Origin: Pseudomonadota bacterium
Lineage (GTDB): Bacteria; Desulfobacterota; SM23-61
Direction of reading: 5' to 3'
Length of the DNA stretch: 63,155 bases
Assembly: GCA_018819135.1 (NCBI GenBank)
Contig: JAHJQK010000104.1
Span: 1-63,155, forward strand
Position 1 is the stretch's first letter; the number at the start of each line of letters is the position of its first letter. The notes beneath the pieces were generated by a model. That model saw nothing but the letters and a program-made list of their open reading frames with translations. It did not search any database and had not been told where the DNA came from. Position numbers and translations under genes: made by a program. Shown in pieces: positions 45,501 to 54,099 of this stretch.

Positions 45501-45737
45501 GTAATTGACTCCGTTTACAGTGGCGACGGCCTTTTCGACAGGATAGCTGACCATCCGCTCCATATCCTGGGGATTCGCCCCGGAGTAGAAAGTCGCTACC
45601 GTGAGCGATGGGAAGGTGATGTCCGGGAACATGTCCACAGGCAGTTTGGTAAAGGAAATGATCCCAAGAATGAGCGACCCGAGGACCACCATTAAAACCG
45701 TAATGGGATTCCGTAAGGCGAATTTGGCAAGGTTCAT
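42591..45737 (-). CDS. Efflux RND transporter permease (AcrB/HAE1-type)
   Basis: A 1048-residue pump from ATG 45737 (MNLAKFALRNPITVLMVVLG), with 12 membrane spans and two large periplasmic loops. Recognisable are VDMFPDITFPSLTVATFYSG, the proton-relay region GLALGVGRLVDDAIVVLESI, and FMGIIMMAGIVVSNGILLVD in the second half. Drugs or other amphiphiles are driven out by proton influx through a tripartite complex with the adaptor and TolC encoded just upstream. Confidence 0.96.
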   Translation of the reverse strand: MNLAKFALRNPITVLMVVLGSLILGIISFTKLPVDMFPDITFPSLTVATFYSGANPQDMERMVSYPVEKAVATVNGVNYVTSLSRQGASLVTAYFNWGTNMDTAQSDVVQAINLIVGSLPKEVQYPIIRRFDVSQISVIYIALSGGGLNEGQLYDIASNQVGPELERVPNVASARVSGGKVREILIYFDRQRLRAFNLSPDAVIQAVQQANLILPSGNIKAGPYDYRLFTETQFSMVKPIENIIVSNVRKNPVYIRDVAQVKDDFQDQTDLIRINGQPAVGMGVQKTSGTNTIQVVDDVRKALPRIQKILPPGVQMLELFDQSTYIRNSIKNLQHHALMGAGLAMLILLVFLRNLRSTLIVSLAIPISIVCAFILLYFNNLTVNIFTLGGLALGVGRLVDDAIVVLESIYRHRTAGESPETAAIQGSNEVALAVLASTITTIVVFLPVAFITGIARLFFTPLALTVAFSLVASYFVSLTVIPVLSHKYLHPETEGALPASPSFLDRMKWRFKSWFEATDAGYQAILTWGLGHRKTVVLSVVLVFFGSLPLYLFIGSEFFPSIDESQFRFTVQLPVGTRLEESARVAARMEEIIEEHAGRETRATQVNFGIPSGGVAAIWSRNTGPHMGYVRARLVPPEERKISSDTLMNKLRPLLREEFPGVKIFFSSGGLVSRLVSFGYDDPIDIEILGYDFKTAAKLAEEVAAAIQPIQGVKDIQVSREPDYPQQNIVIDRERAALLGLNVAQIARNIQTFINGYDASIFSDPLTGNQYDINVRAQEKDRVSITDLSQIFIFNPQGQPIPLDNVATISRGVGPIQIERKYQQRIIHVTATTFGRDLGSIAQDIQAKLDQIPIPPNFRVNLGGAVESQKESFQALLFALILAIVLVYMVLASQFKSLLDPFIIMFSVPLGLIGVIWILFLTETNLSVVSFMGIIMMAGIVVSNGILLVDYTNQLRRRGVPLQEAVILAGRTRLRPILMTTVTTILALTPMAIGLGEGSESNAPMAIAVIGGLAVSTLLTLIFIPTLYTIFEERFKPGIAPEGNNGTT

Positions 45738-45753
45738 TGATCCAACCCTATTC

Positions 45754-47013
45754 TCATTTTCCTTTTCCGGCTTTGGAGATGATTTGTACGGGACTCCCAT
45801 CATTCATAGAGCCGTGCCCCGCCACAATCACCTGGTCTTGATTATTGAGCCCCTGGATAATCTCCACAAAATCGTCTTTCACGATCCCCTTCCGAACAGA
45901 ACGGCGGTATGCTTTTCCATCCTTACAAACATAAACGAAATCCTTGTCATCTTGCGTCAACAAAGCCTGGATCGGAATGAGCAGGGCTTGCGGATTGGAC
46001 CGCAGAGGGATCTCCACTCGGCCAAACATTCCTGGTTTCAATAAATAATCTGGGTTCGGAATGAGAATTTGAATTTCCGCAGTGCGGGACTGAGGGTCCA
46101 GGGCCGGGATGATAATCTCGATACGCCCGGGGAAGACACGATCGGGAAAACCGGTGACGCTCGCCATCACGGGTTGCCCCTTTTTCAAAAGCACGACCTC
46201 TTTTTCGATGACATTGACGATCATTTTCACTACGTTTAGTTCCATGAGGGTTAAAATAGACGTACTATCTTTAGCCATCGTTCCGGGGTCCACATAGCGC
46301 TTGGTAACGATTCCATGCATGGGAGAGAGAATGGAAAGATTGGCCAGCTGGGCCTGCATCAGATCCAGATTCGCCTTGGCTTGCCTGACCTGGGCTTCAG
46401 CCAGGCCGATTTCGTTTTCCCAAATTCTCTGCTGCAAGTTGTTTTGAGCGAGGTCGTAGGCGGCTTTGGCCACGTTGAATTTGGTCCGGGCTTCATCCAG
46501 CTGCTGCCGGGCGATAAAGTCCTTGGCATGGAGCTCCCGGGCTCGTTTCAGATCTGACTCGGCCAAGTCCAGATTCGCCTTGGTTTGCTGGGTCTGCGAC
46601 TCTACGGCCTCTTTCGCCGTGGCGCGCACCTGTTTGAGCCGAGCGATGGCTGCCTCGTGATTGGCTTTCGATTGGGCCACAACCGCCAGAGCCTCCCGGT
46701 CATCGAGGTTCGCGAGAACCTGTCCCACTCTCACCCCGTCACCCTCCCGGACGTAAATCTCTTTGACCCATCCCTGGACCTTGGAAAAAATCGTCACCTG
46801 GGCTTGGGGGACAATGTCCCCTACCCGGGAGATCTTTTCTTCCACCAGACCCTGGGTTACGGGGGCTGCCTCCACCAAAGGAATAGCCCCTCTCCCTTTC
46901 TTTTGAGGTTCTTCTTTTTTGGCAAAAATCACTTGCGCCGCCCGGAACGCCACCAGGGCTCCCAAGGCCAGGATCACCAGGATAATAATTGTTCTTTTCA
47001 TGGATGCCTTCAT
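45754..47013 (-). CDS. RND efflux periplasmic adaptor subunit
   Basis: A 419-residue membrane-fusion protein with an N-terminal helix (IIILVILALGALVAFRAAQV), a lipoyl motif (GWVKEIYVREGDGVRVGQVL), a helical hairpin (about 100-200), and beta-barrel and membrane-proximal domains (RTAEIQILIPNPDYLLKPGM, VPIQAL-like LIPIQALLTQ). It connects the RND pump encoded 16 bp downstream with TolC. Confidence 0.94.
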   Translation of the reverse strand: MKASMKRTIIILVILALGALVAFRAAQVIFAKKEEPQKKGRGAIPLVEAAPVTQGLVEEKISRVGDIVPQAQVTIFSKVQGWVKEIYVREGDGVRVGQVLANLDDREALAVVAQSKANHEAAIARLKQVRATAKEAVESQTQQTKANLDLAESDLKRARELHAKDFIARQQLDEARTKFNVAKAAYDLAQNNLQQRIWENEIGLAEAQVRQAKANLDLMQAQLANLSILSPMHGIVTKRYVDPGTMAKDSTSILTLMELNVVKMIVNVIEKEVVLLKKGQPVMASVTGFPDRVFPGRIEIIIPALDPQSRTAEIQILIPNPDYLLKPGMFGRVEIPLRSNPQALLIPIQALLTQDDKDFVYVCKDGKAYRRSVRKGIVKDDFVEIIQGLNNQDQVIVAGHGSMNDGSPVQIISKAGKGK

Positions 47014-47095
47014 ATCATAGGTAAAGGGGTTGAAATGGATGAATAAATTTTCATCTTTTTATAGTTTATCATTTGCGGCGCAACTTTCCCAACCT

Positions 47096-48424
47096 TTATT
47101 TGTTCAGGCCCATGGCCTTATTGATCCGCGCTCCCGCAACCTTATAATCATAGAGCGCCTGGATATAATTGGCCCGGGCATTGGCCAGGAGGACTTCCGC
47201 ATCGGTTACCTCTAAGGGAAATCCAACGCCCACCCGGTAGCGGCCGTTGGCCAGTTCGAAATTTTCCTGAGCTTGGCCCACAGCCTTTTGAGTCACCCGA
47301 ATCCGTTCCTCGGCTTCTCTTAGACTGAGATAGGCCTGTTCGGCTTCCAAACGGATGTTCAATTGCAAACTCTCCTCCTGGGCCTTGAGGTTTTTCAGAA
47401 TCGCCCGCGCCTCGGCTACCTGGTTGGGAGAAGAAAAGCCGCTGAAAAGAGGAATCGATAGGGCGGCGCCAACGGATAAGTCCCAGTAGAGATCGTCGAT
47501 ATCAGGGCCCCGGTAAAAGTAGCTGGCATTGCCGGAGATAATTGGGTAATAGCTGGCTTGGGCAAGTTTGATGGAAGCTTCCTGGCTGCGCTGTTTGGCT
47601 TTCAACTGCAGGATTTCGGGCCGCTGGACAAAAGAGAGCTTGAGAATTTCCTCCAGGGTTATTTTATAAGGTTGGAAGTCCAGGGAATCCTCAATGGCGA
47701 AGGTCAGGCTCTGGCGCAGACCCATGGCATTGTTTATATTTACACGGGCTACCTGGTAATTATTCTTCGCCCGAATCAAGTTTAGCTCAGCATTGGCTAA
47801 ATCCACTTCAGCTTTGGTGACGTCGATCTTCGGCCGGGTTCCCGCCTGGTAGAAACCCTGGGCCTGTTCCAAACGTTGTTTATTCTGATTGACCGTCTCC
47901 TCCGCTACCTGGATCAGGCGCAGGGCTTGTAGAACACTGAAATAGGCCTGTTGAACGATCAGAATAACTCCCTGCCTGGTAATGGATAGTTCCTCTTCGT
48001 TGGCTTTCGTGTTCTCCCGGTTGATGGTAACGCTGTTGGCTGTGCGGCCAAAGTCGTAAATATTCTGGGTGAGAGAGGGACCTGCGGAATAAGTATCGTA
48101 GAAGGTCCAGAGATTGGACCCGCTCCGGGTGATTCCGGAATAGTTGGAAGTACCATTGGTGTAAGTACTGCTGAAATTCACCTGGGGATAATACGCAGCC
48201 AGAGCCTGTTCCACCCTGGCCTTAGAGGCTTCAATCGTAGCCTGGTTAGCCCGCAAGGAAGGATGGTATTTCAAAGCCATGGCCGTACACTGTTCCAGAG
48301 TTAACGGCTTTCCTTGCGGAGGCAATTCCTCCTGTTGGGCCAGGGCTGGACAGGCCCAAAGAAAAAGGATAAACAACCCGCCCAGCCATTGATAAAATTT
48401 TTCCTTTTTTCGTGGGTGCCTCAT
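47096..48424 (-). CDS. TolC-family outer membrane channel
   Basis: A 442-residue protein with a signal peptide (FYQWLGGLFILFLWACPALA) and two outer-membrane-efflux-protein repeats (about 40-225 and 245-435; LTLEQCTAMALKYHPSLRAN and VGVGFPLEVTDAEVLLANAR). It forms the trimeric exit duct. As the only TolC in the window, it may serve the MFS, RND and MacAB-type exporters encoded around it. Confidence 0.94.
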   Translation of the reverse strand: MRHPRKKEKFYQWLGGLFILFLWACPALAQQEELPPQGKPLTLEQCTAMALKYHPSLRANQATIEASKARVEQALAAYYPQVNFSSTYTNGTSNYSGITRSGSNLWTFYDTYSAGPSLTQNIYDFGRTANSVTINRENTKANEEELSITRQGVILIVQQAYFSVLQALRLIQVAEETVNQNKQRLEQAQGFYQAGTRPKIDVTKAEVDLANAELNLIRAKNNYQVARVNINNAMGLRQSLTFAIEDSLDFQPYKITLEEILKLSFVQRPEILQLKAKQRSQEASIKLAQASYYPIISGNASYFYRGPDIDDLYWDLSVGAALSIPLFSGFSSPNQVAEARAILKNLKAQEESLQLNIRLEAEQAYLSLREAEERIRVTQKAVGQAQENFELANGRYRVGVGFPLEVTDAEVLLANARANYIQALYDYKVAGARINKAMGLNK

Positions 48425-48502
48425 TCCTTTGTTCCCCTTTCCCTTTCCATATTATTTGAACTCTTGTTTTCTATCGAACTTTTTTGTGATGTCATGATGT
48501 CC

Positions 48503-50068
48503 TCATTCCGGGACGCCTATTGGCCTGACTTGTGCTGGCAAGGTCGCCTTGCGGATCAGCAGGGCCGGGATGATACCGATGGTAATGAGGAGTGCCGAAA
48601 AGACAAAAGCATCCTCGAATGCACTCACCGCCGCCTGGCGCTGAACCCACAAAGCCAGGAGGCTTTTCCCTTTGGCCACGACTTCAGCCGGCGCATGTCC
48701 GGCCCTGAGAAGCAGCTCCTGCATGGCCGATTGTGCCCGATAAACAAAAGGAGAGAAAGCATTATTTATTTGTTGCAGGTAGTGGGCGTAATGAAAGAAC
48801 TCCCGGCGTTGCAGGGTAGTTCCCAGCAGGGCGACTCCGAACGCTCCCCCCACCTGCATGATGACCGTGATGAGACCTGAGGCAACGGCCATCTGCTCCC
48901 GGCGAACGGCATTGATGGCCGCGCTCATGAGAGGAGCATTGATCAGCCCCAACCCCGCTCCGCGGATCACTTGTGGCCAGAAAAGAAACCAGTAATCTGA
49001 ATTGAGGGAGATGTCTTTGTATAGGTAAAGGGAAAAAGCCAGGAGAACGGTTCCCAAAAATAAAGGAACCCGGGGTCCAATGCGGTCGGAGATGAGCCCT
49101 GAGAAAGGCGAGACAATGGCGACGCTAATGGCCATGGGCGCCAGGATGATGCCGGTGCGGAGGGCCGTATAATTCAGCAGGTTTTGGAGAAATAGGGGGA
49201 GAAGGAACATAGACCCGAAAATGGCTATGGCCCGGACGAAGTTGATGATGTTGGCCATTAAAAAATTATGGTTGGCGAAGAGACGGAGATCGATAATCGG
49301 GTCTTTGAGCAGGAAGCCGGAAGCAATGAAGGTACCCAGACTCAACAGGCTAATGCTGAAACAAGAGAGGATATAGTCAGAGCCCCAACCTTCCCGTTGG
49401 CCCTGGGCCAGCGCAATCAAAAGGGCTGCAAGGAAAACCGAGAAGCTGGTAAAGCCGACGAGGTCAAACCTCCGCGCTAGTCCGGGAAGCCTGCTAGGGG
49501 TGAGAATTAAAAGTGCTGCCAGAATGGCTACGGCTCCCACTGGCAAGTTGATGTAGAAAATGGATCGCCAGCTAACCTCATCCACCAGATAGCCACCCAG
49601 GAAAGGGCCAATTGCCGGCGCCACCATGGCTCCAATGGACCAAATCCCCATCGCCATTCCTCGCTCCTGCGGAGGGAAAACTTCTGAAACCAAGGTCAGA
49701 CCGGTAGGCATCATGGCCCCTCCCCCAATGGCTTGGATGACCCGGAAGGCGATGAGCGAATCTTTTCCCCAGGCCATGCCGCAGAGAGCCGACCCAAAAC
49801 AAAAGAGCGCCAGACTGGCGATAAATACTTTCTTCAGGCCGAAAACTTCCCGTAGCCAGCTGGTCGCTGGCATAGAAATCGCAAAAGCGATCATGTAACC
49901 GGTGATCACCCATTCGATTTGATCGACGGTAGCTCCGAAATTCGCCATGATCTTGGGCAGGGCAACGTTGACGATGGTGTTATCCAGGATAGCCATAAAG
50001 CTCCCGAGGATAATCACCACGAGGACGCCCCATTTATGATTTTTGTCTTGCCGGGGAAGCGTATTCAA
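48503..50068 (-). CDS. DHA2-family MFS multidrug exporter (EmrB-like)
   Basis: A 521-residue protein with about 14 spans. VVIILGSFMAILDNTIVNVA is the DHA2 motif D1, IEWVITGYMIAFAISMPATS follows, and VIQAIGGGAMMPTGLTLVSE is the antiporter region. It exports drugs by proton antiport together with an EmrA-type adaptor, the gene 35 bp upstream. Confidence 0.95.
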   Translation of the reverse strand: MNTLPRQDKNHKWGVLVVIILGSFMAILDNTIVNVALPKIMANFGATVDQIEWVITGYMIAFAISMPATSWLREVFGLKKVFIASLALFCFGSALCGMAWGKDSLIAFRVIQAIGGGAMMPTGLTLVSEVFPPQERGMAMGIWSIGAMVAPAIGPFLGGYLVDEVSWRSIFYINLPVGAVAILAALLILTPSRLPGLARRFDLVGFTSFSVFLAALLIALAQGQREGWGSDYILSCFSISLLSLGTFIASGFLLKDPIIDLRLFANHNFLMANIINFVRAIAIFGSMFLLPLFLQNLLNYTALRTGIILAPMAISVAIVSPFSGLISDRIGPRVPLFLGTVLLAFSLYLYKDISLNSDYWFLFWPQVIRGAGLGLINAPLMSAAINAVRREQMAVASGLITVIMQVGGAFGVALLGTTLQRREFFHYAHYLQQINNAFSPFVYRAQSAMQELLLRAGHAPAEVVAKGKSLLALWVQRQAAVSAFEDAFVFSALLITIGIIPALLIRKATLPAQVRPIGVPE

Positions 50069-50103
50069 CTTTTTTCTCTAAAAATAAGGTTGCGCGTTAA
50101 TGA

Positions 50104-51402
50104 TTATTGCGCCTTAATCTCTACCACCACCATCATCCCCGGTTTGAGCAGGTTCTGCGGGTCTTTTACAGAGATCCGTACCGGAAGACGGTGGGTGATC
50201 TTAATGAAATTGCCCGAGGGATTGTCGGCTGGAAGCAGGGCAAATTCCGACAGGGCAGCCGCTCCGATAAATTCAACCCGCCCTTCAAAAGTCCGATTCG
50301 GAAAAGCATCGACTTCGACTTTTACTTCTGCTGCCTGACGAACCCTGCGGACGTGGGTCTCTTCCACGTTAGCCACTACCCATTTGTCCTCCGGGTCATT
50401 CACCATCAGAATGGGCTGCCCCGGCTGAACCATCTGCCCTTGATCCGCCAGCCTCTTGGAGATCACCCCGCGGATGGGGCTATAAATCGTAGTCTCCTGG
50501 AAGCGAATCTCGGCCAACCGGAAAGCTGCTTCCGCTTCCTGAACCTTGGCTTTTAATAACTCAATATTTTTTTCTTGGAGAGAAATCTGCTTCTTTTCCT
50601 CTCGGGCCAGAGCCAGATTAATCTTGGTCTTCTCTAAGACCTGCTCGGTAATGCGGATGCTCTGTTTTTTTAAAACAATCGAACGCCTGTTGGCTTCGGC
50701 TAATTCAAGTTGAGAGAGCGACTCCCGTTCATTCTCCAGGGCCACCTGATACTTGCTACGAGCCACCTGCCAGGCGGTCTCCGCGGCATCCCGGGAGTTT
50801 TCCGCCACATAGTTTTGGCGAAAAAGCTCTTGGTTGCGGTCGAACTCTTTCTGGGCATTGGCCATCGTAGCCTTTGCTTCCAGAACCTTAGCCCTGGTTG
50901 CCTGGAGGTTTGCTCGAGCGCGCTCAATTTCTTTATTCACCCTATCCGTCTGAAGGGCGGCATCATCCTCGGCGAATTTAAGACTCTCCACGGCTTCCCG
51001 GACAGATGCCTCGGCCGTCCCGATTCCCTGGGAGACCCTCTCTCTGGTTAAGGAAAGCTGGGTAATGGCTTTCGCCAGATCTTGCTTGGCCATTTCCAGG
51101 TTGGCGCGAGCCTGAGCCTGGGCTGCGGCATAATCTTCTTTTTCAAGCTGGACAATGACTTGCCCCGGAACGACAGCATCCCCTTCCTCTACCAGGAGTT
51201 GGGTGATTCTCCCCGAAACCTTCGCGCTCAGGCTGATCAAATTCCCCTTGACCTGGGCGTCATCGGTGGAGACGTAATGCCGGCGAAAGATCAGCCATTG
51301 TACGCCGAAATAGATTCCCACCCCCAGCAGGAGGACGAGAAAAAGGATTAGGATCTTCTTCGGGCTCCCTTTATTTGCGGTTTTTCCTTCCTGGGAGTTC
51401 AT
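50104..51402 (-). CDS. HlyD/EmrA-family adaptor
   Basis: A 432-residue adaptor with a cytoplasmic N-terminus, one membrane span (ILILFLVLLLGVGIYFGVQW), RRHYVSTDDAQVKGNLISLS (EmrA signature), a very long coiled coil (about 95-290), and a C-terminal barrel (GVISKRLADQGQMVQPGQPI). It partners the EmrB-like pump. Its start lies 32 bp inside the end of the TetR gene, so regulator and transporter are translated from the same message. Confidence 0.94.
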   Translation of the reverse strand: MNSQEGKTANKGSPKKILILFLVLLLGVGIYFGVQWLIFRRHYVSTDDAQVKGNLISLSAKVSGRITQLLVEEGDAVVPGQVIVQLEKEDYAAAQAQARANLEMAKQDLAKAITQLSLTRERVSQGIGTAEASVREAVESLKFAEDDAALQTDRVNKEIERARANLQATRAKVLEAKATMANAQKEFDRNQELFRQNYVAENSRDAAETAWQVARSKYQVALENERESLSQLELAEANRRSIVLKKQSIRITEQVLEKTKINLALAREEKKQISLQEKNIELLKAKVQEAEAAFRLAEIRFQETTIYSPIRGVISKRLADQGQMVQPGQPILMVNDPEDKWVVANVEETHVRRVRQAAEVKVEVDAFPNRTFEGRVEFIGAAALSEFALLPADNPSGNFIKITHRLPVRISVKDPQNLLKPGMMVVVEIKAQ

Positions 51403-52015
51403 TTTTCTCCTGCATGCTGTTTAGACCCGTTAGAAACGCATCCACGAAGGTGTCTACGACTTTCTTATGCGAGAATTGGAAAAGGTTCTTCATCCCGAAT
51501 ATTTCCTGGGATTGAATGTAGTGAAGAACCATGCCGATAAAGGCCCGGGCGGCCAGGAGAGCGGGAACTTTTTTGAAGGCTTTTTCCTGAATCCGCTGCC
51601 GGATGTATCCGGCGAGGACCCTTGTGTTTTCCATGGCGTTGTTTTCGAAAAAAATTTTGGCAAGGCCGTGGCCTTCCAGGGCGCTGTAGAGGACCAGTCG
51701 CATAAAGGTCGGGTCTTCGGTGTTTCTCCGGATGAGATAAGAGGCGATGGCACGGAATACCTGCCGGTCATCCTTGGCCTGGATGGCTTCTTTGGGAAAT
51801 AGCATGTCTTCAGAGCCGTACATTCTTTTGCGGATGATCGCCCGGTAAAGCGCTTCCTTGCTGGGAAAATATTTAAACATCAGCGCCTCGCTGATGTGCA
51901 GACGCCGGGCAATCTCCCGCGTAGTCGTACCCCGGAAACCCTTCTGGGCGAAAAGCTGCATGGACCCGTGAAGGATCTGTTCCCGCCGGCTTCCTGCGGA
52001 CATCCGTCTTTTCAT
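51371..52015 (-). CDS. TetR/AcrR-family transcriptional regulator
   Basis: A 214-residue regulator with the N-terminal helix-turn-helix (RREQILHGSMQLFAQKGFRG, TTTREIARRLHISEALMFKY, FPSKEALYRAII) and a ligand-binding helical C-terminal domain. It is the first gene of the efflux locus, and a perfect palindrome lies over its own promoter. It is thus probably an autorepressor released by an exported compound. Confidence 0.94.
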   Translation of the reverse strand: MKRRMSAGSRREQILHGSMQLFAQKGFRGTTTREIARRLHISEALMFKYFPSKEALYRAIIRKRMYGSEDMLFPKEAIQAKDDRQVFRAIASYLIRRNTEDPTFMRLVLYSALEGHGLAKIFFENNAMENTRVLAGYIRQRIQEKAFKKVPALLAARAFIGMVLHYIQSQEIFGMKNLFQFSHKKVVDTFVDAFLTGLNSMQEKNELPGRKNRK

Positions 52016-52043
52016 CTCCTCCCCCTTTCTCTGGGGAAAAAAC

Positions 52044-52086
52044 TAAGTGATCACTTACTAATAAAATACTTTCTTCATCCTGTCAA
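52044..52086 (-). promoter_or_regulatory. Promoter and TetR-type operator of the efflux operon
   Basis: On the minus strand: TTGACA (complement of 52081-52086), a 17-bp spacer, TATTAG (52058-52063), and immediately after it the 14-bp perfect palindrome TAAGTGATCACTTA (52044-52057). A repressor bound there would cover the transcription start. Confidence 0.75.
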
Positions 52087-52220
52087 TTAAAAAAAACAAT
52101 TTCCATCTCAGCGTCTTCAGCGTTCTCTGCGGTGGAGGGACATTCGGGTCTTGATTCCCTGGTCGGTATAGGTTACTTTACTCGTAAAAAGCTTCAAGAT
52201 TGATACCATGGGAGGAAAGT

Positions 52221-52859
52221 ATGATTCGACGAATTGACCACGTATCCATTGCGGTTCGGGATCTGGAAAGGGCACGTACTTTCTTTTTGGACGGGTTAGG
52301 GGGGCGGGAACTTTATTGCGCGCCTGTCCCTGAGCAAAAATATCGCTGGACGACCGTGGAGCTAGGAACTTCCTGTTTTATCGAACTTATCGATCCGCTG
52401 GAAAAAGACGGGTTCGTGGGTCGTTTTTTAGAAAAACGGGGCGAAGGGCCCCATCACATCACTATCCAGGTGGACAACCTCCAGGAGACCTACCAGATTT
52501 TACAAGAGAAAGGGATCCCCACCTTCGGTTACGCCGAACCTTTCCCCGGATGGAAGGAAGTATATATTCACCCTAAAAACGCTTTTGGGACCCTCATCCA
52601 GTTCGCCGAGTTTAATCCCCTGGATTGGATCCAGCCAGGATACATTCCTCCTGCCTACCAAGAGTTCGTTCCCCCTGAGGGAAGTGTCGCGAAAGAAAAA
52701 ATTGAGGTCCATAAAAGGGAAACGGGGAGAGGGCCCGAGATAGAAATTCGCCAGGGAGAAGAAATAATCCGGCTTCCCCAGGCCCACCTGGAAGCCCTGA
52801 TTCAAACCCTGAAACGACAGCAGGCACCTTCCGCTTCTCCTCCCGAGGTAAAATATTAG
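52221..52859 (+). CDS. VOC-family protein (methylmalonyl-CoA epimerase/glyoxalase-like)
   Basis: A 212-residue protein from ATG 52221 (GGAGGAAAGT upstream). IRRIDHVSIAVRDLERARTF, a Glu in FIELIDPLEKDG, GPHHITIQVDNLQETYQILQ and TLIQFAEF give the paired beta-alpha-beta-beta-beta units and metal ligands of the VOC fold, close to methylmalonyl-CoA epimerase. An extra C-terminal part of about 75 residues (from about 140) is polar and not typical of the epimerase. The substrate remains open. Confidence 0.82.
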   Translation: MIRRIDHVSIAVRDLERARTFFLDGLGGRELYCAPVPEQKYRWTTVELGTSCFIELIDPLEKDGFVGRFLEKRGEGPHHITIQVDNLQETYQILQEKGIPTFGYAEPFPGWKEVYIHPKNAFGTLIQFAEFNPLDWIQPGYIPPAYQEFVPPEGSVAKEKIEVHKRETGRGPEIEIRQGEEIIRLPQAHLEALIQTLKRQQAPSASPPEVKY

Positions 52860-52896
52860 ATCCAAGAAGGTCTTTTGGCCAAAATGTTATAAATAC

Positions 52897-52927
52897 TTGA
52901 CAATGGATCGACTGTTGATCAAATATA
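52897..52927 (+). promoter_or_regulatory. Possible promoter for the SDR gene
   Basis: TTGACA (52897-52902) and AATATA (52922-52927) with a 19-bp spacer, over an imperfect palindrome ATCGAC-T-GTTGAT (52907-52919). Confidence 0.4.
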
Positions 52928-53105
52928 GATCGCGGGGGGGGAGGGCCTAAATTTTTACCTTTGGGTTTGGAAAATGAGTAACTGCTTTGTGTCCTGGGTT
53001 TTTTGATTTTGGCCTGACCGGGTTATGAAAATGGGACCGGTTGCTTCATTATTCCAGGTTTTTTTGCGAATATCGGTGCCGGTACCAAAAAGGAGGACGG
53101 AGAAA

Positions 53106-53855
53106 ATGAGACTCAAAGACAAGGTAGCCATCGTGACCGGAGCCGGACGGGGGATCGGGGAAGGCATTGCCCTGCGCTTTGCCGAGGAAGGGGCCAAAGT
53201 GGTCGTGAATGACGTGAACGATGCCGATGCCAACCGTACTGGAGAGAGGATTCAAGGCAAGGGTGGAAAGGCTGTGGCAGTGGTGGGAAGTGTCACTTCC
53301 CGGGAAGTCGCCCAGAAAATGGTGGACAGGGCTGTTCAGGAATTCGGTACGGTGGATATTCTGGTGAACAATGCCGGGATCATTCGCGATGCCATGCTGC
53401 ACAAGATGACCGATGAGCAATGGGACCAGGTCATCGAGGTGAATCTGAAGGGCGTTTTTCTGTGCACCCAGTGTGCGGCCCGGGTCATGCGGGAGAAAAG
53501 ATACGGAAAGATCATCAACATTTCTTCTACCAGCTGGCGGGGAAACCCCGGACAGCTCAACTACTCGGCCACCAAAGCGGGCGTAATCGGCATGACCAAA
53601 ACGGCGGCCAAGGAATTGGCCCCTAAAGGGATCAACGTCAACGTCATCGCTCCCGGAATGATCTGGACGGACATGATCAAGTCCATGCCCCCGGCGATTG
53701 TTGAGCGGATGGAGAAAAGCCTGGCCTTTATCGTTCCCCTGAACCGCAAAGGGTTGCCCCAGGACATCGCCAATCTGGCCCTTTTCCTGGCCTCGGATGA
53801 AAGCTCTTTTATCACCGGGCAGTTGATTCATTGTGACGGTGGGATGATTATGTAA
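53106..53855 (+). CDS. Short-chain dehydrogenase/reductase (FabG-like)
   Basis: A 249-residue SDR; the start at 53106 follows AAAAAGGAGG. VAIVTGAGRGIGEGIALRFA is the NAD(P)-binding loop, LVNNAGIIRDAML follows, the catalytic Ser lies in NISSTSWRG and the Y-x3-K in LNYSATKAGVIGMTKTAAKE. The C-terminal SSFITGQLIHCDGGMIM is FabG-like. It reduces 3-oxoacyl-ACP/CoA or oxidises a 3-hydroxyacyl-CoA; the lack of fab neighbours favours a catabolic role. Confidence 0.92.
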   Translation: MRLKDKVAIVTGAGRGIGEGIALRFAEEGAKVVVNDVNDADANRTGERIQGKGGKAVAVVGSVTSREVAQKMVDRAVQEFGTVDILVNNAGIIRDAMLHKMTDEQWDQVIEVNLKGVFLCTQCAARVMREKRYGKIINISSTSWRGNPGQLNYSATKAGVIGMTKTAAKELAPKGINVNVIAPGMIWTDMIKSMPPAIVERMEKSLAFIVPLNRKGLPQDIANLALFLASDESSFITGQLIHCDGGMIM

Positions 53856-53914
53856 CCAATTCGGAATGCGGAATGCGGAATCAGAAGAGCTTCTTGCAAA
53901 AGTCACCTAATCCG

Positions 53915-53984
53915 CCATTCCGGCGAAAGCCGGAATCCAGTCTTTTCGAAAGTTTCTGGATGCCGGATCAGGTCCGGCATGACG
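53915..53984. repeat. Dispersed repeat family C (copy 2)
   Basis: CATTCCGGCGAAAGCCGGAA at the left and GATCAGGTCCGGCATGAC at the right. It is flanked by short ATTCGGAATGCGGAATGCGG and CCGAAATCCGAAAT tracts that form a wider palindromic zone between 53857 and 54070. Confidence 0.75.
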
Positions 53985-54099
53985 GAAATAGAGATTTATA
54001 GACACTAATTAATTCCGCGTTCCGAAATCCGAAATCGTATTGCTCCGAACTCCGAACTTATCACTCCGAACTGTTTATTCGGCATTGGAAGGTTGACCG